DNA of 64,000 nt from Gossypium raimondii (taxonomy: Eukaryota; Streptophyta; Magnoliopsida; Malvales; Malvaceae): positions 124,001 to 188,000 of the forward strand of contig NC_068569.1 of NCBI RefSeq assembly GCF_025698545.1. The letters run 5' to 3'. The notes under the pieces were generated by a model. It saw only the letters and a program-made list of their open reading frames with translations, ran no database searches and had not been told where the DNA came from. The position numbers and the translations under genes were made by a program. The stretch's first letter is position 1; each line of letters opens with the position of its first letter. Positions 11,215 to 24,268 of the stretch are shown piece by piece.

Positions 11215-14200
11215 ATGGAAGGGAATTCAGGAGGCGGCGGAGCTGACAGAGGAGGAAACGACGTGGAACTGCTTTGCAAAACTCTTCAGGTGGAACACAA
11301 GCTTTTCTACTTCGATCTCAAGGAGAACCCACGCGGTCGTTATTTGAAAATCTCGGAAAAGACATCGGCTACCAGGTCCACCATCATTGTCCCCTCCTCT
11401 GGCATATCCTGGTTCCTCGACCTTTTCAATTATTACGTAAACTCCGACGACAACGACCTCTTCAGCAAGGAATTGCAGCTCGACACTAAGGTCTTTTACT
11501 TTGACATTGGCGAGAATCGCAGGGGTCGTTTTTTGAAGGTATCCCTCCAACACTTGTATTCAACTCATCTTTCTCTTTTCGTCGCTCCCCTCCAATTCCT
11601 CATGTTTTCTCTTTCGATGTTAAAGATTTTTGCTCCAATCTTCTCTTTCCTGTATATGATGTTGAATTTTAGAGTGGCGAATAATGTCTCTTGTCTTTCA
11701 TCAACACAATTGCTGCTGCTATGGTTTCTTCTTTAAGTAATTTAAGAGTATTCCCCGTTCTTCGTGGTTAGATGAAAAATGAACTTACTAACCTTGATTT
11801 AGGAATTTTGGCTTGATTAGGACGACCGGCTGCGGAGGAAATTGTCACCCAACTGTTAATTGCGCATCTCCAAGATGTTGAGAGCAGACTCTAGGAACCT
11901 TTTTCTTTCCCATGTTTGAACTCTACTCATGAGTATACATATTCATTAATAAGTTTTATAGTGTAAAACCTTTAGATGAGATGAGTCAGTTTTAAAACTA
12001 CTTGAGACACTGAAGTTGCATGATAGCTACCTCGTTTCTTTCTAATTAGGCCACTTGTTCATACCTTCAATTGATGCTTCTATTTTCAAGCAACAAAAAT
12101 GCTTTGTTGAGGCTCAATTTCTATCTTCAAACACCATATTTTGGTTAATATTTCCTTCATAGTAAATGAAGCTGCTTGAACCTCGGATCAGCTTCTTGAA
12201 ATGCTTGTTGCAACTTAGAATATTCCTCCATAAGAATGATATTAGTGATTTCTTGTCTAAAAAGCCTAAGCCTTGATGCTTGATTATCTTAGCCTTTCTA
12301 GCTGGCATTAATGACTTCATTTCAGTGCATCAAATGCTGTATTCATGCGCTAAGTTCCTAGTTCTAGCTTCCTAGTTTTTATTTGTGGTTCCTTTTTATG
12401 ATGACTGTTTGATTACAAGAACATGGCTTGTGCTAATAATATGATCAAATAAACCCTTGAATTTTTGCAAGCTTACGGATTATTGTCAAGTAATATAAAA
12501 TGGAAGTATTCCAAGAATCGATCCCAAGGGAGATATTTGGGAGCTAAATGCAAAGAATAAATCTAAAGTTCCATTGACACAATCTAATTAACAAATTTAG
12601 ACACAAAATCATCTCTATTCAAATGATTGATTCAGATTTAACAAAATCGAAATTAGAGTAGCAACTAGCAACTAACTCAAGCTTTCCTTCGAATAGATCA
12701 AGTAAACAAATGGATCTAGATTCGTGAAACCTCCTATTAATTTCATATCTTGCTATTCTCAAGTTTGCTGTACCTACCTTCTCTCTCAGTATGAGATAGG
12801 ATCCTAATTAGACTTCCGGTTAGGTCTTGCTTGATCCAGTTATCAAAGTCTTTCCAATTGACTTTCACTGAATCCGTCACTAATTTACCTATCTCTAGGT
12901 TGGATCAACATTATTCTCTCTCTTGGACAAGACTAACTTAGGTTGTTTAGTTACTAAGCTAGCGTTAACTTCATCTCAATTGGTAGTTAATTATGATCTA
13001 ATTACTTGGGCATCAATCAACAAATTAGCATTAAGTCCAATAACTGAACAAGCAAGAAATGATAGATCCAAAGATAACACTTAAGAATCAATCAGGATTT
13101 CATAACAGAATTCAAATACAAATCAAAACCCAGAAATTTCAGTTCATCGTTCTTACACAAGAATCTTAGATCTAAGCAACATCACAAACAAAATCAAACT
13201 AAAGAAATGAAAGTAGAATAGTTATAAATGTTCAATTCTCCAAGTTATTCTTCAAACTTGATGATATTCAAGCTTGATCTTGGCCTCCTCCAGGCTCCAT
13301 GGAAGAAAGCTCCATCTCGAAAAAAATGAAGTAACTTCTCCTAACTCTAGATCTAAATTGCTAGTCTAACACTAAGTTCATTCTTTCTATTCTAACTCTA
13401 ATTCCTCCTTAACTAACTCTGAAAATATGAGCTGGAGGTGGTATTTATAGTGGTTTAGGAGCCCAAGGGGTGAAAGTACATGATTTCCCTTAATTAGGAG
13501 TCAAACACAGTTTTAATCTTTGAAATTTCACAGTTTGGCATCACAGTGCTGGGCCTACTTCCCAAGGTAGCTGAATTTCTTCGTGGCCTTTGGGGCCTGC
13601 CCAACTGCTCCATTTTCCTTTGATTTCCTGGCATTCTTTGACCTTTAAGGTACCTAAATCACCATAAAACAACACATTTTTCTTTTACTAGTTTTAAGCT
13701 AAAAACTACTAAAATTCAATTATTTCTCACAGACTTGTAACTTTGTTGTTTATTGCTTAAAATTTGAGATTTTCTCTTCTAAGCTCTATTTTTTGCTTCT
13801 GTAACTCTTCTAGTTTGAATAACTTGGGCTAAGGTTGAAATTGAATATAGGGATTTTTAGTTTTGAATTCTTATTTCATTGCAGCTTTTAGGTGGTAAAG
13901 TTCAGCTTTTAGCACATTACCCAGTGATAGTTATTGGTTTGGGATCTTGGTTAGCTTGTTTTAGGCTGCATCGGGTTTGTTGTTGTTGACCTCTGTACTC
14001 TGTAGTATATTAAAGTTCTTAACTATATTTTTGGCTGAATTTTGGGTTGGTCATTGGGTTCAATTTATCTTTAGCCCTCTCTTGAATCTTGACCTGTGAG
14101 CCTTAATCAGGCACCTCCTGTAAACAACTTAATAATGTGGAAAAAACATTGATCAGATGTCATCTTACTACGTGCGAGATACCTCAAGAGCAGGATTATT

Positions 14201-17047
14201 GTCAGAGTGATCTAATTTCATGCTAATGGGTAACCATAAATCTCTGAACTGATCTTTATATTATTTACCGTGATGTGAAGTTCTCATAGTTATCATTAAT
14301 GGATTGAGCCTTAGACAATTTAGATTTTTTCTGGCTATAACAGTACAACATCATGTGTTGTTATTGTATGATGCCCTTTTCTTGAGAGAAATTGTTCCTT
14401 AAGCCCCAGTGTCGTCAGAAAACTACTAAAAAATTCAACCACAAACTTCTGTTGTTTTGATCCAAAACTGTTTTCTGTTACTTGTATATGTTGATAAATG
14501 AGATGGGTAAAAGGTCGAACATTTTACTGGCAAAACCATAGACTTAGACAGGCCTAAGATCCTTTGATTTTCAGACTTGAAATATTATAGGATAAACAGG
14601 TGGATTCACAAGCCAGCAAACACTCAGTTGCAAATTCTTTTCCTCTACCCTAAAAAAGAAAACTCCGAATAGATTCATAGAAGGCAACTGATTCAGAAAT
14701 GAATCAAATGATGCCAATGTCAAACAGAAGGATTACAAGCAATGATGGAACTGCAAGCAATGAATTTGGGACAAATTATTTTTTAACATGTTTTCTTGTT
14801 GTTCTTCCTAATTGTTGCTTTTCTTTTTTCCTTCTGCTACTTGAGAAACAACTTTTACAGCGATAATTGTAAGCAATTGGCTGAGAGTAAATTTTACTTC
14901 ACATATTTTTTCAGCCAAGCTTAATTAGAACTTACAGCAGGTCTTCTGTTCTTCTACCTTGAATGTATAGATGAAACTAGAATCCTTCATAATTTTCAAA
15001 ACAATCACTAAGCTACTCAAACAATATTTTTATAGATACTTACTATCTCTGAATCTTGATAAAGATGAATTTCTTTAACCTTGTTGAGTATAGTTTCATG
15101 ATTATTCCAAGTTATAGAATGCAATTCATTTAAGAATCTTCTTGTACTGGATATGAATTTATAAACTGGTATATTTCCTTGTACTCATTTTGACATCTCC
15201 TTGTAAAGTGGTTATTTCATAACTAAACCTGCGAAAACAGAAAGGTTCATGATATGGCTCTCCAGAATATGACTAAGCATCTTCTTTTATAAGACATAAA
15301 AATGAGTAATATTTGAAATATGCTTATTATATGCATAAAACTATTCGATAAGTCCAAAAGAATTAGCAACGTTTTAACACCTATTTTGAGGAAAAATGCT
15401 GGGGAAATATTTGAAACAATAAATCTAGATTTCACAGAACAAAAAGTTCTAATAAAATCAATCCGTTGATTATGATTATATAGCGAAGTGTGAAAATTCA
15501 GTAGTCATCATGTTTCCACATTGCATGTGGAGAATAATATGCTGTTAACGTGTCTCTGATTCCTTGCCTTGCAATGTGCATTTACCGCCTTTGGGGAACT
15601 TGCTGGAATCTTGATATTCTGTGATGCTCATCTGTAAATTCCTGTGAGAGGCCTAGAAAAAAGTTGAGTATTGCTTTAATCTCCCTGGTAAGAAAGTAAA
15701 TTCTTTGGTCCTTATCTTTGAATTGCCTCTTCAGTGGAAAGAAATTTACAAAATAAAAGCAGAAATGGATGAAGAAACTGTCAAATATGTACTTAAAGTC
15801 TCTGGAGAAATTTCTGTTATTCTTTAACTTTTTATTTGGTCAACAACCGCCGAAATGTCAATGGTGGGAAACCTGCGTCGGCGAGGGCTGTGTTTAGGTA
15901 AAATGTCCAGGTTGAGTTTTGGTAAAGTCATTCTAGTTGAGTCCAGCTGTTTAGGTTGTTGAGTGGTTTGGGTTATTCCATTAGGTTGTTATGAATATCA
16001 CTTAAGCTGTGATTGGTGGCTGATAAGTAGATTATCTTGATTCTTTCTGTAAATGTAACCTGTAAAGTAATATGGGAATCAACTCTGATACGCTTCCTTC
16101 TTAGTCTTCAAGAAAGAGAAAATAGGGGACAGCCTTGGTCTTGCTTAGCCTAGGTTGTTTCTGCTTGTGTTACTGTGATTCGAGTGTGTGTCGGATATGA
16201 GTGCGTGTCCAAGACAAGAATGTTCAGGTTTTCTAAGTTTTTCCTTGCATTCAGAGTGTTAACATGCACATTGGCATATATTGGATTTATGTGAAACATG
16301 GGCAGTTAAAGAAAAAATGAAGAGTGAGAGAGCAACATAGGTTCCTCATTTTGGACCTTGAACATTCATTGCAACAAAGTATAAATAAATAACTCATAAA
16401 TGTCATTAAATAGAGAAAAAAATGTTCTAATTCAAGACCAATTGTTTGGAAGATGGGAAAAATAAAGAGTTAGAGTTTATTTATTTTTTATTTTGTTTAA
16501 ATGTTTCTCTAATGAGAGTATCTGTGAAGGTATCTGAAGCATCTGTCAGCAGGAACCGCAGTACCATTATTGTGCCAGCAGGAAGTACCAGAGATGAAGG
16601 GTGGGCAGCATTTAGGAACATATTGGCAGATATCAATGAGGCATCAAGACTCTTTGTATTGCCCAATCAGGTATCTTTGTGATCTACATTTCTATACTTG
16701 TTCCTTTACAGTTTCTCTGCTCTCATATATGGATTTGAATTTTTCATATAGTCCCATTTAATTTGTCATCTGATTGTTTTTATGTCTATGTCGGGTTTTT
16801 AAAACAGCAAAGCTCGGAACCATCGGAACGTCTTGTTGGGCTCTCAGATGATGTAGGGGCTGGATTCATATCTGGACACAGCCAGGCTGCCTCAACTTCT
16901 GAATTGAAAGTGGACAGATCAGTGGAGTTGCCAACACAGGATGAAATTGGTAACATGGGGGTTTCAAAGGTGATCCGAGCTGATCAGAAGAGATTTTTCT
17001 TTGATCTTGGGAGCAACAACAGAGGACATTTCTTGAGGATATCAGAA

Positions 17048-17095
<48 letters not shown>

Positions 17096-17314
17096 CTTGA
17101 CATGAACACTATAATGGGTCTTGATGGAGTAGGTTGATATAGAATGGTTCAACAATTGCAGGTTGCAGGTTCTGACCGGTCTTCTATCATTCTCCCACTG
17201 TCAGGGTTAAAGCAGTTCCACGAAATAGTGGGTCATTTTGTGGAGATTACAAAGGATCGCATTGAAGGAATGAGCGGCGCAAATGTTAGAACCGTGGATC
17301 CACCTCAAAGGTGA
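11215..17314 (+). CDS. PURA1: Transcription factor Pur-alpha 1
   Basis: Purine-rich single-stranded DNA/RNA-binding protein; the plant homologue binds telo-box elements in promoters of translation and cell-cycle genes. Exons 11215-11538, 16530-16670, 16808-17047, 17162-17314 join to 285 residues, against 296 in Arabidopsis. The start is the ATG in AAAAAATGGAAGGGAATTC giving MEGNSGGGGADRGG; the frame stays open upstream but without an ATG. Three PUR repeats are visible: VEHKLFYFDLKENPRGRYLK with TSATRSTIIVPSSG; TKVFYFDIGENRRGRFLK with SVSRNRSTIIVPAG; and KRFFFDLGSNNRGHFLRI with SDRSSIILPLSG. The tail NVRTVDPPQR is the usual end. Intron 1 is unusually long at about 5 kb and contains a candidate repeat insertion. 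Intron 3 opens into a (CT)n tract. Confidence 0.96.
12430..13740. repeat. Candidate interspersed repeat in PURA1 intron 1
   Basis: This stretch differs from the rest of the intron: a left part with CAAGTAATATAAAATGGAAG and CGATCCCAAGGGAGATATTT, and a right part with GGCCTCCTCCAGGCTCCATG and GTGCTGGGCCTACTTCCCAA. On the minus strand CTATAAATACCACC looks like a TATA box, so it may be a promoter-bearing element in reverse orientation. It resembles repeats I associate with dicot introns, but I cannot name the family, the ends are approximate and no target duplication was found. Confidence 0.3.
17048..17093. repeat. (CT)n microsatellite at the PURA1 intron 3 donor
   Basis: The exon ends at 17047 (ATATCAGAA) and the intron opens GTACTCTCTCTCTC, running on as about 21 CT units. 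The donor is therefore immediately followed by a long pyrimidine dinucleotide repeat, in an intron of only 114 bp. Confidence 0.92.
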
Positions 17315-19340
17315 ATGGCATTGCCAGCGGGAACATGGTGTGAATTGGGTGAAATAAATAATTGTGATTCTGTCAAAGTTTGCTTCGAACCCTGTAATAG
17401 TTGTTTGATAAGTGGTGATTGTCTGTTCTCATTCAAGCCTCAAAATAATCCCCATTTTATCTGTTTGATCAACATAGATATGGTGTGTGAAGTTTAGTTT
17501 CATAGGAATAACGGACACCATTTGGATGATTATAATTTGTCAGTTTGATAGTGTGGCAGGCACCTTCATTACCTTGCTGATAATAAGCTTATTTCATGTG
17601 TAATTTTCATTTTCAGGACGGAATGTTTATTTCACTTTTTAAACAAAAATTGCTTGGACTGGTTGCCTCTTGGGTTTCTAACCTAGTATTGAAAAGCAGA
17701 CTCATACTTTGATTCACAAATTGATTTCATATCTTGTGCTTGTGGTAAAAAAGTTTCGAATTTTAAAAAGATAAAAGCAGCCCCAAAGAATGAGTATTAC
17801 TTTTAGGTGGCCCTAATGAATGCTTCTCTTTTTTGTTTTAAATTCATTATGAACCACAATCTCTATTATTCTTCAACTTTGGCGTAAATAAATGAGTATG
17901 TTGAATACGTTTATATTTATTGCTTAGTTTAAGATGATGTTTTTCATCTATTTTTATATTTAAAGTTGGACATTTGATCCAAGAAAAATTACATATTTGT
18001 CATACGTGAAAATTTGACGAAACATTCACCGCACTTGCTTTCAATTTGAAATGAAAAAAATAAAAAAACATTAGCCGTCATACACTAACATAAGTTTGAA
18101 AAGTAAAACTCTTTTACGTTCTCTCTGGGCCAAGAGAAGGATTCAACTCGAACCCAACAATTTGTTGCATTTCTGGATACACTTCATCTTTCAATTTCAT
18201 CAGTTACCAAATTTTATTTCTCAACGGTATGTAAAAGAGCTTTCTTTTCTTTTTTGTTTTGTTTCATGGATGAGTTTTTTTCCCCCTCTATTCATTTCAA
18301 CCGAATCAGCGTCCACTCCACCAATTTCTAAATCCGTAACAGTAACAAAGAAAATACCACCAATACGCTGAAACTGCTACATCCTCTGCCTTTGTTGTAT
18401 TTTGTTTGTGTGTAAGTAAATAGCATGAAGTTGGGGCTCTGTTGGTTTCTTAGTTCACTTTATCTGATTTCTCTCTATATGTCTCCAATTTTCGAGATCT
18501 GTGGATTTTTTTTCTACATGGTTTCACGGCATTTTTCTGTTGTTGCTGGGTTTTTTTTATTCAACCATTAAGAGAAACTTTGACAGATTTTGGGTGAATG
18601 TAATCGTTGAGAAGAAGAAAAAATGAACCAGCGCTGTTTAATAAGTGTAGAGTTGGAATATTAGCATTTGCAACTTTTCTCTTATCTCCATAACTGTTTC
18701 TTTTGTAAAAAAAATATAAAACCTTAGTTTTGATTTTAGTAGTTTGCTTTACTTTTGAAATTTTCTAGTTTTGATTTTAGTATTTTGCTTTACTTTTGAA
18801 ATTTTCTTTTTATTTTGTTTTTAAATCTGAGTTTGTAAAATCATATGTATTTGCATATAATTTGTGGTATACTTTATTAAGTAATACATTTGTAATAATT
18901 TATATATTTTTAAAATTTCCTTGGCAATTTATTAAATTTAATTGATTTACAGAATAGATATAAATACATTCATAAGAGTGAAAAAGTTTTTGGGTTAGAA
19001 TTAGAAAACCCAGGAGGCGGAGTTGAAGCAAGTTCCATTGCTTAAGAAATTGATTTACAGAATAGAAATAAATTTATTCATAAATATGTACTCAAGGGTT
19101 GTTAAAAAGATGATTTTAATAGTCAGATTAAAAAATTAAATATGGGCCAGGCCGGGCTTACAATATATAATCCGGGTTGGTTTTGGGCAAAATTTTAGGC
19201 TCACTGCCTAGAAAACGGGATTAAAATTTTGTTGAGGTCCGGCTCATGATCAGCTCTAGTTTAGAGTCTCAAAATTTTTAACATATCTGTTTATGGAGGT
19301 TGAAAATTAGGGAGGGAAAGTTAGTGTTAGGTGAATCAAT
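17315..19340. other. Intergenic: PURA1 3' flank and BSH promoter
   Basis: About 2 kb between two plus-strand genes. It holds a 41-bp tandem duplication (18725-18806), two dispersed copies of a TTGATTTACAGAATAGA phrase near 18945 and 19050, and at about 19140-19260 a GGGCCAGGCCGGGCTT-type stretch resembling short dispersed plant repeats. No protein-coding frame is recognisable. Confidence 0.5.
18725..18806. repeat. 41-bp tandem duplication
   Basis: Two adjacent copies, 18725-18765 and 18766-18806, both beginning TAGTTTTGATTTTAGTA and ending TTTACTTTTGAAATTTTC. They differ at only one base, so the duplication looks recent. Confidence 0.9.
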
Positions 19341-22300
19341 ATGAAATCGCCGGCGTCAGCTTCATGGAAAGCCCCTCTAAAGTTCAGGATGTAAGCTCCT
19401 CATTCTTAAATCTTCTTTTTATTTAGGATTTGTGTCATTTTGTTAGGATTAAAAGCTTGATTTTCTAATTGTGATCCATAAATTGTAGGCCAACAGCTGA
19501 AAATTTAATACCCATTAGGCTTGACATAGAAGTCGATGGACAGCGCTATAAAGATGCTTTCACTTGGAACCCTTATGGTATGCATTCACTTTATTAAATA
19601 TGTTTCTCATGAATTCAAGAAATTTCGGGGACTTTTTTTGGCCAATATGAATTTGAAAATTTGGATTTTAGATCTCTTTTGTTATATGATTTTATATTAA
19701 ATTTCAAATTCGTAAATATTTGATTACATTTTCATGTGTTTGATTGCACGATTATACTATTTCTGGAATTCAGATTTATTATTTAAAAATTAGAGTTCTT
19801 TAACGCTACCTTAGTGTAATTTGCTAATCGGACATATTCTTGTGTTTGTATATTTGTTCTAAAAGATCCGGATTCAGAGGTGGTGATGTTTGCAAAAAGG
19901 ACTGTAAAAGACTTGAAGCTTGCCCCTGGTTTCCTTCCGCAAATTGTTCAATCCATTCAGGTCATCTTAACTGTTTTCTTTTCTCTCATTTCAATGTTCA
20001 ACAAAAAGAAATGAAAAGAAAAGAAAAGAAATTGGCACTTTTAAAGCTGATTTTTAGTTGTACTTAACATTCTCCTATTCTTCGCTTTGCATGTTATCTT
20101 CAGTCACAGCTTGCCACCTTTCGATCATATGAAGGTCAAGACATGTATGTTGGTGACAAGATCATTCCAATTAAGGTTTCTGTCATAAATGAAGCACTAA
20201 TAACATTTATATAAATATCACCATTTTCCTTTAATGATTTTCTAACACCTACTTATCCATCACATGGACTTCATCAGCTTGATCTTCAAGTCAATCATAC
20301 AGTTATCAGGGATCAGTTTTTATGGGTAAGAATTGGAAAATGAATTTGTACGATATCATTATCATATGCATGTTCTTGTGTTTTCTCATGCTTGTTCATC
20401 ATTTATCTTTTATGAGCTATGCAATTATTTCTCAATGAGATGCTTGAATGCTGTTATCTTTATTTGTTATAGGACTTGAACAACTTTGATAGTGATCCTG
20501 AAGAATTTGCTAGAACTCTCTGCAAAGATTTAGGTATTGAAGACCCTGAAGTTGGGGTAAGCAATTCATTTTAGAAGCATACTTGTAAAATATTCATCCT
20601 ACCTGAACATGATGAGAAACAGATAACAGTACAGTATTTCTCTTTCAAGCCTGTTTCATTTTGTTTCTGTGCCTTTAAAACATATCTTATATGATTTCTT
20701 TACTCTTTGCAGCCTGCAGTTGCCTTTGCAATCAGGGAGCAACTTTATGAGGTAGTTATCATACGTTTCTACTTAATCTTAGCCATTGATGCATATATGG
20801 CATGGTTGTTATCATATCGCTGTAATGTTGTGTTTTTTAGATTGCAATTCAAAATGTAACTTCAGCAAGGGAGAACAGAATAAGCAAAAAGGGTCGTCGG
20901 GCTGCTGAACATTTCACTCCCAGGTTTTTATGTTGTTTCCTTGTAATATGGTCAGAAATAGGATGGATTTTTTTTCTTATCCGAATGGTTTGGTACTTCT
21001 GCTTTTTTCACCTCCTGCCACCCCTCAATTCTTTTCTGGCTACTACATTGGTTTTGTCCAAGCATGGCAGACCTCAATGTTCTATGTATTGATGACATTA
21101 CTTTCTGTTTTCCCTCTCACAGTAAAGCTAGTGGTGCTGCACTGGACTTGATGAAGTTATTCAGTTTCAGGTCAAGTGTTGTCCGGTATGCTCTCTGTCT
21201 CATGCTGAATAATTTTCCCTATTGAGCCTTGAAAAATTGTTATGGTCCATTTAGAAACTTGTATTTTATGGGTCGGGATTTGGATTTCAAAATCCAAATG
21301 CTTTGTTCGAAAATGGTTTTATTTAGGTTTGGGTCAAATTTAAAAGGTCCATCTAAGATTTCAAAATACTTCTTGTATCAAGTATTTTTAAAAGTCAACA
21401 GAAGCAGTACTTTTAATATTTGATTGAACTTAAATCTAGATTCATTAAAGTTGAGAATTTCTAATTCATAAATTTTAAATCAAAAGAATCGAAGTTTATA
21501 AAGTTTAAATCCATATCCATATTCAATTTTAGGCTGACAAATTCAAAGTTCTGCTGTCGTAATTTATAAATTGCTTGACAGCTCCATGTCTAAGTGAAAT
21601 TATTCTGTGACTTAGGCCGACCATTTATCAGATAGGAAATGGATTGGTTTGAAAATAAATTTAGAACTCTGATCCAAAATTATCTTGATTCAATGGAACA
21701 TTACTTTTTCTCAACTTCATCTCTCTACTGAGTTGTACACTCATGCTTATGCATTGCATTGCCTTTAATGGTTCTTGAAACCATTAAAAGATTTAAAAGA
21801 CATCCACCTTGTCAAAACTGTCAAACTAAGTCCTCCATTATATATCATATCTCCTAGGGATAAAGCATTTCAATTAAATCCTTGGCAGAAGACACTAGTT
21901 AATGGGTGTACAGTAGACATAGCTAGTTATAGCTGCAGACCTCGCGATATTATTTCAGCGAGGGATTAACAAAAATCTAGAACTCTGATTCTATATTATC
22001 TTGGTTCATCCACCCATAAGGAATTACCATAACATTTGAACCTTCACCCATTACAATAAAAAGGATTAGTCAGTCAAATAATAGATAGGACATGGATTGG
22101 TTTGAAAATACATGAATTGCTTTTCGTAAAATATTATTCTCATCAGACTTGATCTTGACTAAATTAGCAAAAAACAAGGGTTGTGTCCCCTTTTAACTTG
22201 AGTTAAGGTTAAAGGAAGACGAAGCAATGGATTTGATTTGGAGAATTTTTTTCTTATTTATCTATGATAGAGCCATCGGGAGAATTTCATTCTTTGTGCA

Positions 22301-22997
22301 CTATTTTTTGTATTCCATATTAAAAAGGAATTGGGAATACATAACTTATACAAAAGAAAGGCTAGCTAGAGGCTAAACTAAAAAAAAGGTATCTTAAGCA
22401 ATTGCAATAGTTGGCTTCATCTTACACATACGGTTATACTCAATTTGATGGAATTGTTTTATCTAAAAGGGGATCTATAATTTTGCACGTGAAGTGTTAT
22501 TTCTTGGTTTTGTCTAGTGGATAATAACTTGATTATTTTTAGATAATAGTAGATAGAAACAACACTACTAAGTAGTCCTATTGATAAGAGAGATCTAAGT
22601 CTCAACCAAATCATTGAATCTTTTGTCAGTTTGAAAGCATTGATGTAGCTTCACTTTGTAGAAATGGTTTAGTGGTTTTGGTATCCCTTTTCATGCACTT
22701 GTTAAGTTTTCCCATTTAATATTACTGCATATTTCTGACTAGCAATTATTACATTTTCATGTTGCTTTTTAATTTATGTGCTCTGTATGTTTACACCCAT
22801 TTTGCTTGATCACTAATCTGTTTGCTCTGTTACTTCGTTAGAAAACTTCAAAAGAAGAAAATACTTATGGTTTGCCTTTTGTTTTCCGTTGCATCAGGAA
22901 AAGAAAGGAGTGGGATTATTATAAACCCGTTCTTGACCTTTTATCTAATGAGGAAGTAGATGCTCTCGAAGCCAAAGAAGAAAGGAGTGGCCGGTAA
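19341..22997 (+). CDS. BSH: SWI/SNF chromatin-remodelling subunit, SNF5 homologue BSH (BUSHY)
   Basis: Core non-ATPase subunit of plant SWI/SNF chromatin remodelling complexes, nuclear. Ten exons: 19341-19390, 19489-19577, 19866-19960, 20104-20175, 20278-20325, 20473-20556, 20713-20751, 20841-20923, 21123-21185, 22898-22997. They join to 240 residues, the same length as Arabidopsis BSH. The N-terminus [20 protein letters not shown] matches the family start; SNF5 domain phrases follow: [100 protein letters not shown]. The C-terminus ends [19 protein letters not shown]. All introns are GT-AG; the last is about 1.7 kb with internally repeated AT-rich phrases. A shortened copy of the leader, exon 1 and intron 1 lies 460 bp past the stop. 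Confidence 0.97.
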
Positions 22998-23125
22998 ATA
23001 GACATAATACGTATAAATGCATTTCTAATTCTTTCGTGTCTTTTTCTGCTCAACAGTGTGTTAGATGTTACGAGAATCAATTATATTAGGCAGTTTATGC
23101 TGTTTATAAACGATAACATTTTCAA

Positions 23126-23438
23126 GAACTATCAGCTGTTAGCATAAAATTTAATGGCGTCGGCCAAGTACTTAAAAAAACCCGACTTGGTTAATAGTTT
23201 CCAAGTTCATGTACTAGTTAGGTCTGAAAAAAGTTCAGGCACGAGTTAAGTATAAGTTGTCAAGTTTAAAGGCTAAAGTATATATTAATTTTTTTTAGGA
23301 CTTGTCAATGTTCTATTGGCTGCTAACATAAAATTTAACAGCGTTAGCTAGGTACCTAAAAAAATACCAATTTGGTTAACGGTTTCCACGTTTAGGTACT
23401 AGTTAGATGCAGAAAAAAATGTTTAGATACTAATTAAT
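23126..23438. repeat. Two diverged direct repeats (~125 bp units)
   Basis: Unit 1 (about 23126-23250) and unit 2 (about 23310-23438) share the order GCATAAAATTTAA / AACATAAAATTTAA, then AGTACTTAAAAAAA / GGTACCTAAAAAAA, then TTGGTTAA..GTTTCCA, then GTACTAGTTAG. They are clearly diverged and may be remnants of a short dispersed plant repeat. Confidence 0.6.
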
Positions 23439-23456
23439 CTGTTTAATATATCTGTT

Positions 23457-23610
23457 TATATCTGTTTATAGTGGTTGAAAATTAGGGAGGGAAAGTTAGT
23501 GTTAAATCGCCGGCGTCAGCCTCATTCTTAAATCTTCTTTTTATGTAGGATTTGTGTCATTTTGTTAGGATTAAAAGCTTGAGTTTCTAATTTTGGTCCA
23601 AAAATTTAGT
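23457..23610 (+). pseudogene. Partial duplicate of the BSH 5' end
   Basis: The block starts TCTGTTTATAGTGGTTGAAA and continues through GGGAGGGAAAGTTAGTG, AATCGCCGGCGTCAGC, CTCATTCTTAAATCTTCTTT and TTGTGTCATTTTGTTAGGAT. These match in order the BSH leader, exon 1 and start of intron 1 at 19284-19487. Compared with the original, two internal pieces are missing: the bases around the ATG, and the second half of exon 1 together with the splice donor. It cannot encode the N-terminus. Substitutions outside the gaps are few, suggesting a recent duplication. Confidence 0.88.
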
Positions 23611-24146
23611 TAGTCACGGATGGGATCCCAAAGGATCACGGATTCATTCAAAACATTCACGGGCTCCCCTTCTTCCCACACTATTATTATTATTTGATAC
23701 TCCAATCCAGAGCAGCCCTACATATGCGACAACACTACCCAGCTGGAAATGACATCCACCTTCAACTTAATTAATTTATTAATTCCATCATGTTACACAA
23801 ACTCAAATTATCTATTTCATTTTAAGAGCCTGCAAAAACAATAATTTATAATGCAATGAAATGGTTTTATTTGATGTAAAAGAAAATAGAACTATATGCA
23901 CATATTATAAAACCAAATGACAATATTTCTAAAAAAAACCCTTATATGTGTAATAAGTAAATACCAAGAAAAAGGCTAAGAAGAGTTAAAACTGTGATTG
24001 GGGAGAAAGTAGGCTGAGCAGCACATAACCACCTAAAATAGCTTTCAAGTATAACAAGGTTGGGAGGTTGTTCCAATTTTAATTTATGCAACTTTTACTG
24101 TCCCGGACTGGCACGTGAATATAAAGTGATCCATCCTCGTCACATG

Positions 24147-24148
<2 letters not shown>

Positions 24149-24177
<29 letters not shown>
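24149..24177. repeat. (TA)n microsatellite in the LTPG promoter/leader
   Basis: Uninterrupted TA dinucleotides close to the start of the lipid transfer protein gene, followed by a GT-rich run (GGGGGTGTGTGTGT). It may lie at or near the TATA region. Confidence 0.85.
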
Positions 24178-24268
24178 GGGGGTGTGTGTGTATGCCCTGG
24201 AACAGTTACAGTTTCGATCCATCCATCTTTTTCTCTTCTTCCCAGCAGAAATAATAATAGCACTAATC

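Larger units (their letters stand above)
22998..24268. other. Intergenic: BSH 3' flank and LTPG promoter
   Basis: Besides the diverged repeat pair and the BSH 5' duplicate listed separately, it holds AT-rich DNA and, at about 24149-24177, a (TA)n microsatellite some 90 bp upstream of the LTPG start codon. No other gene is seen. Confidence 0.55.
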
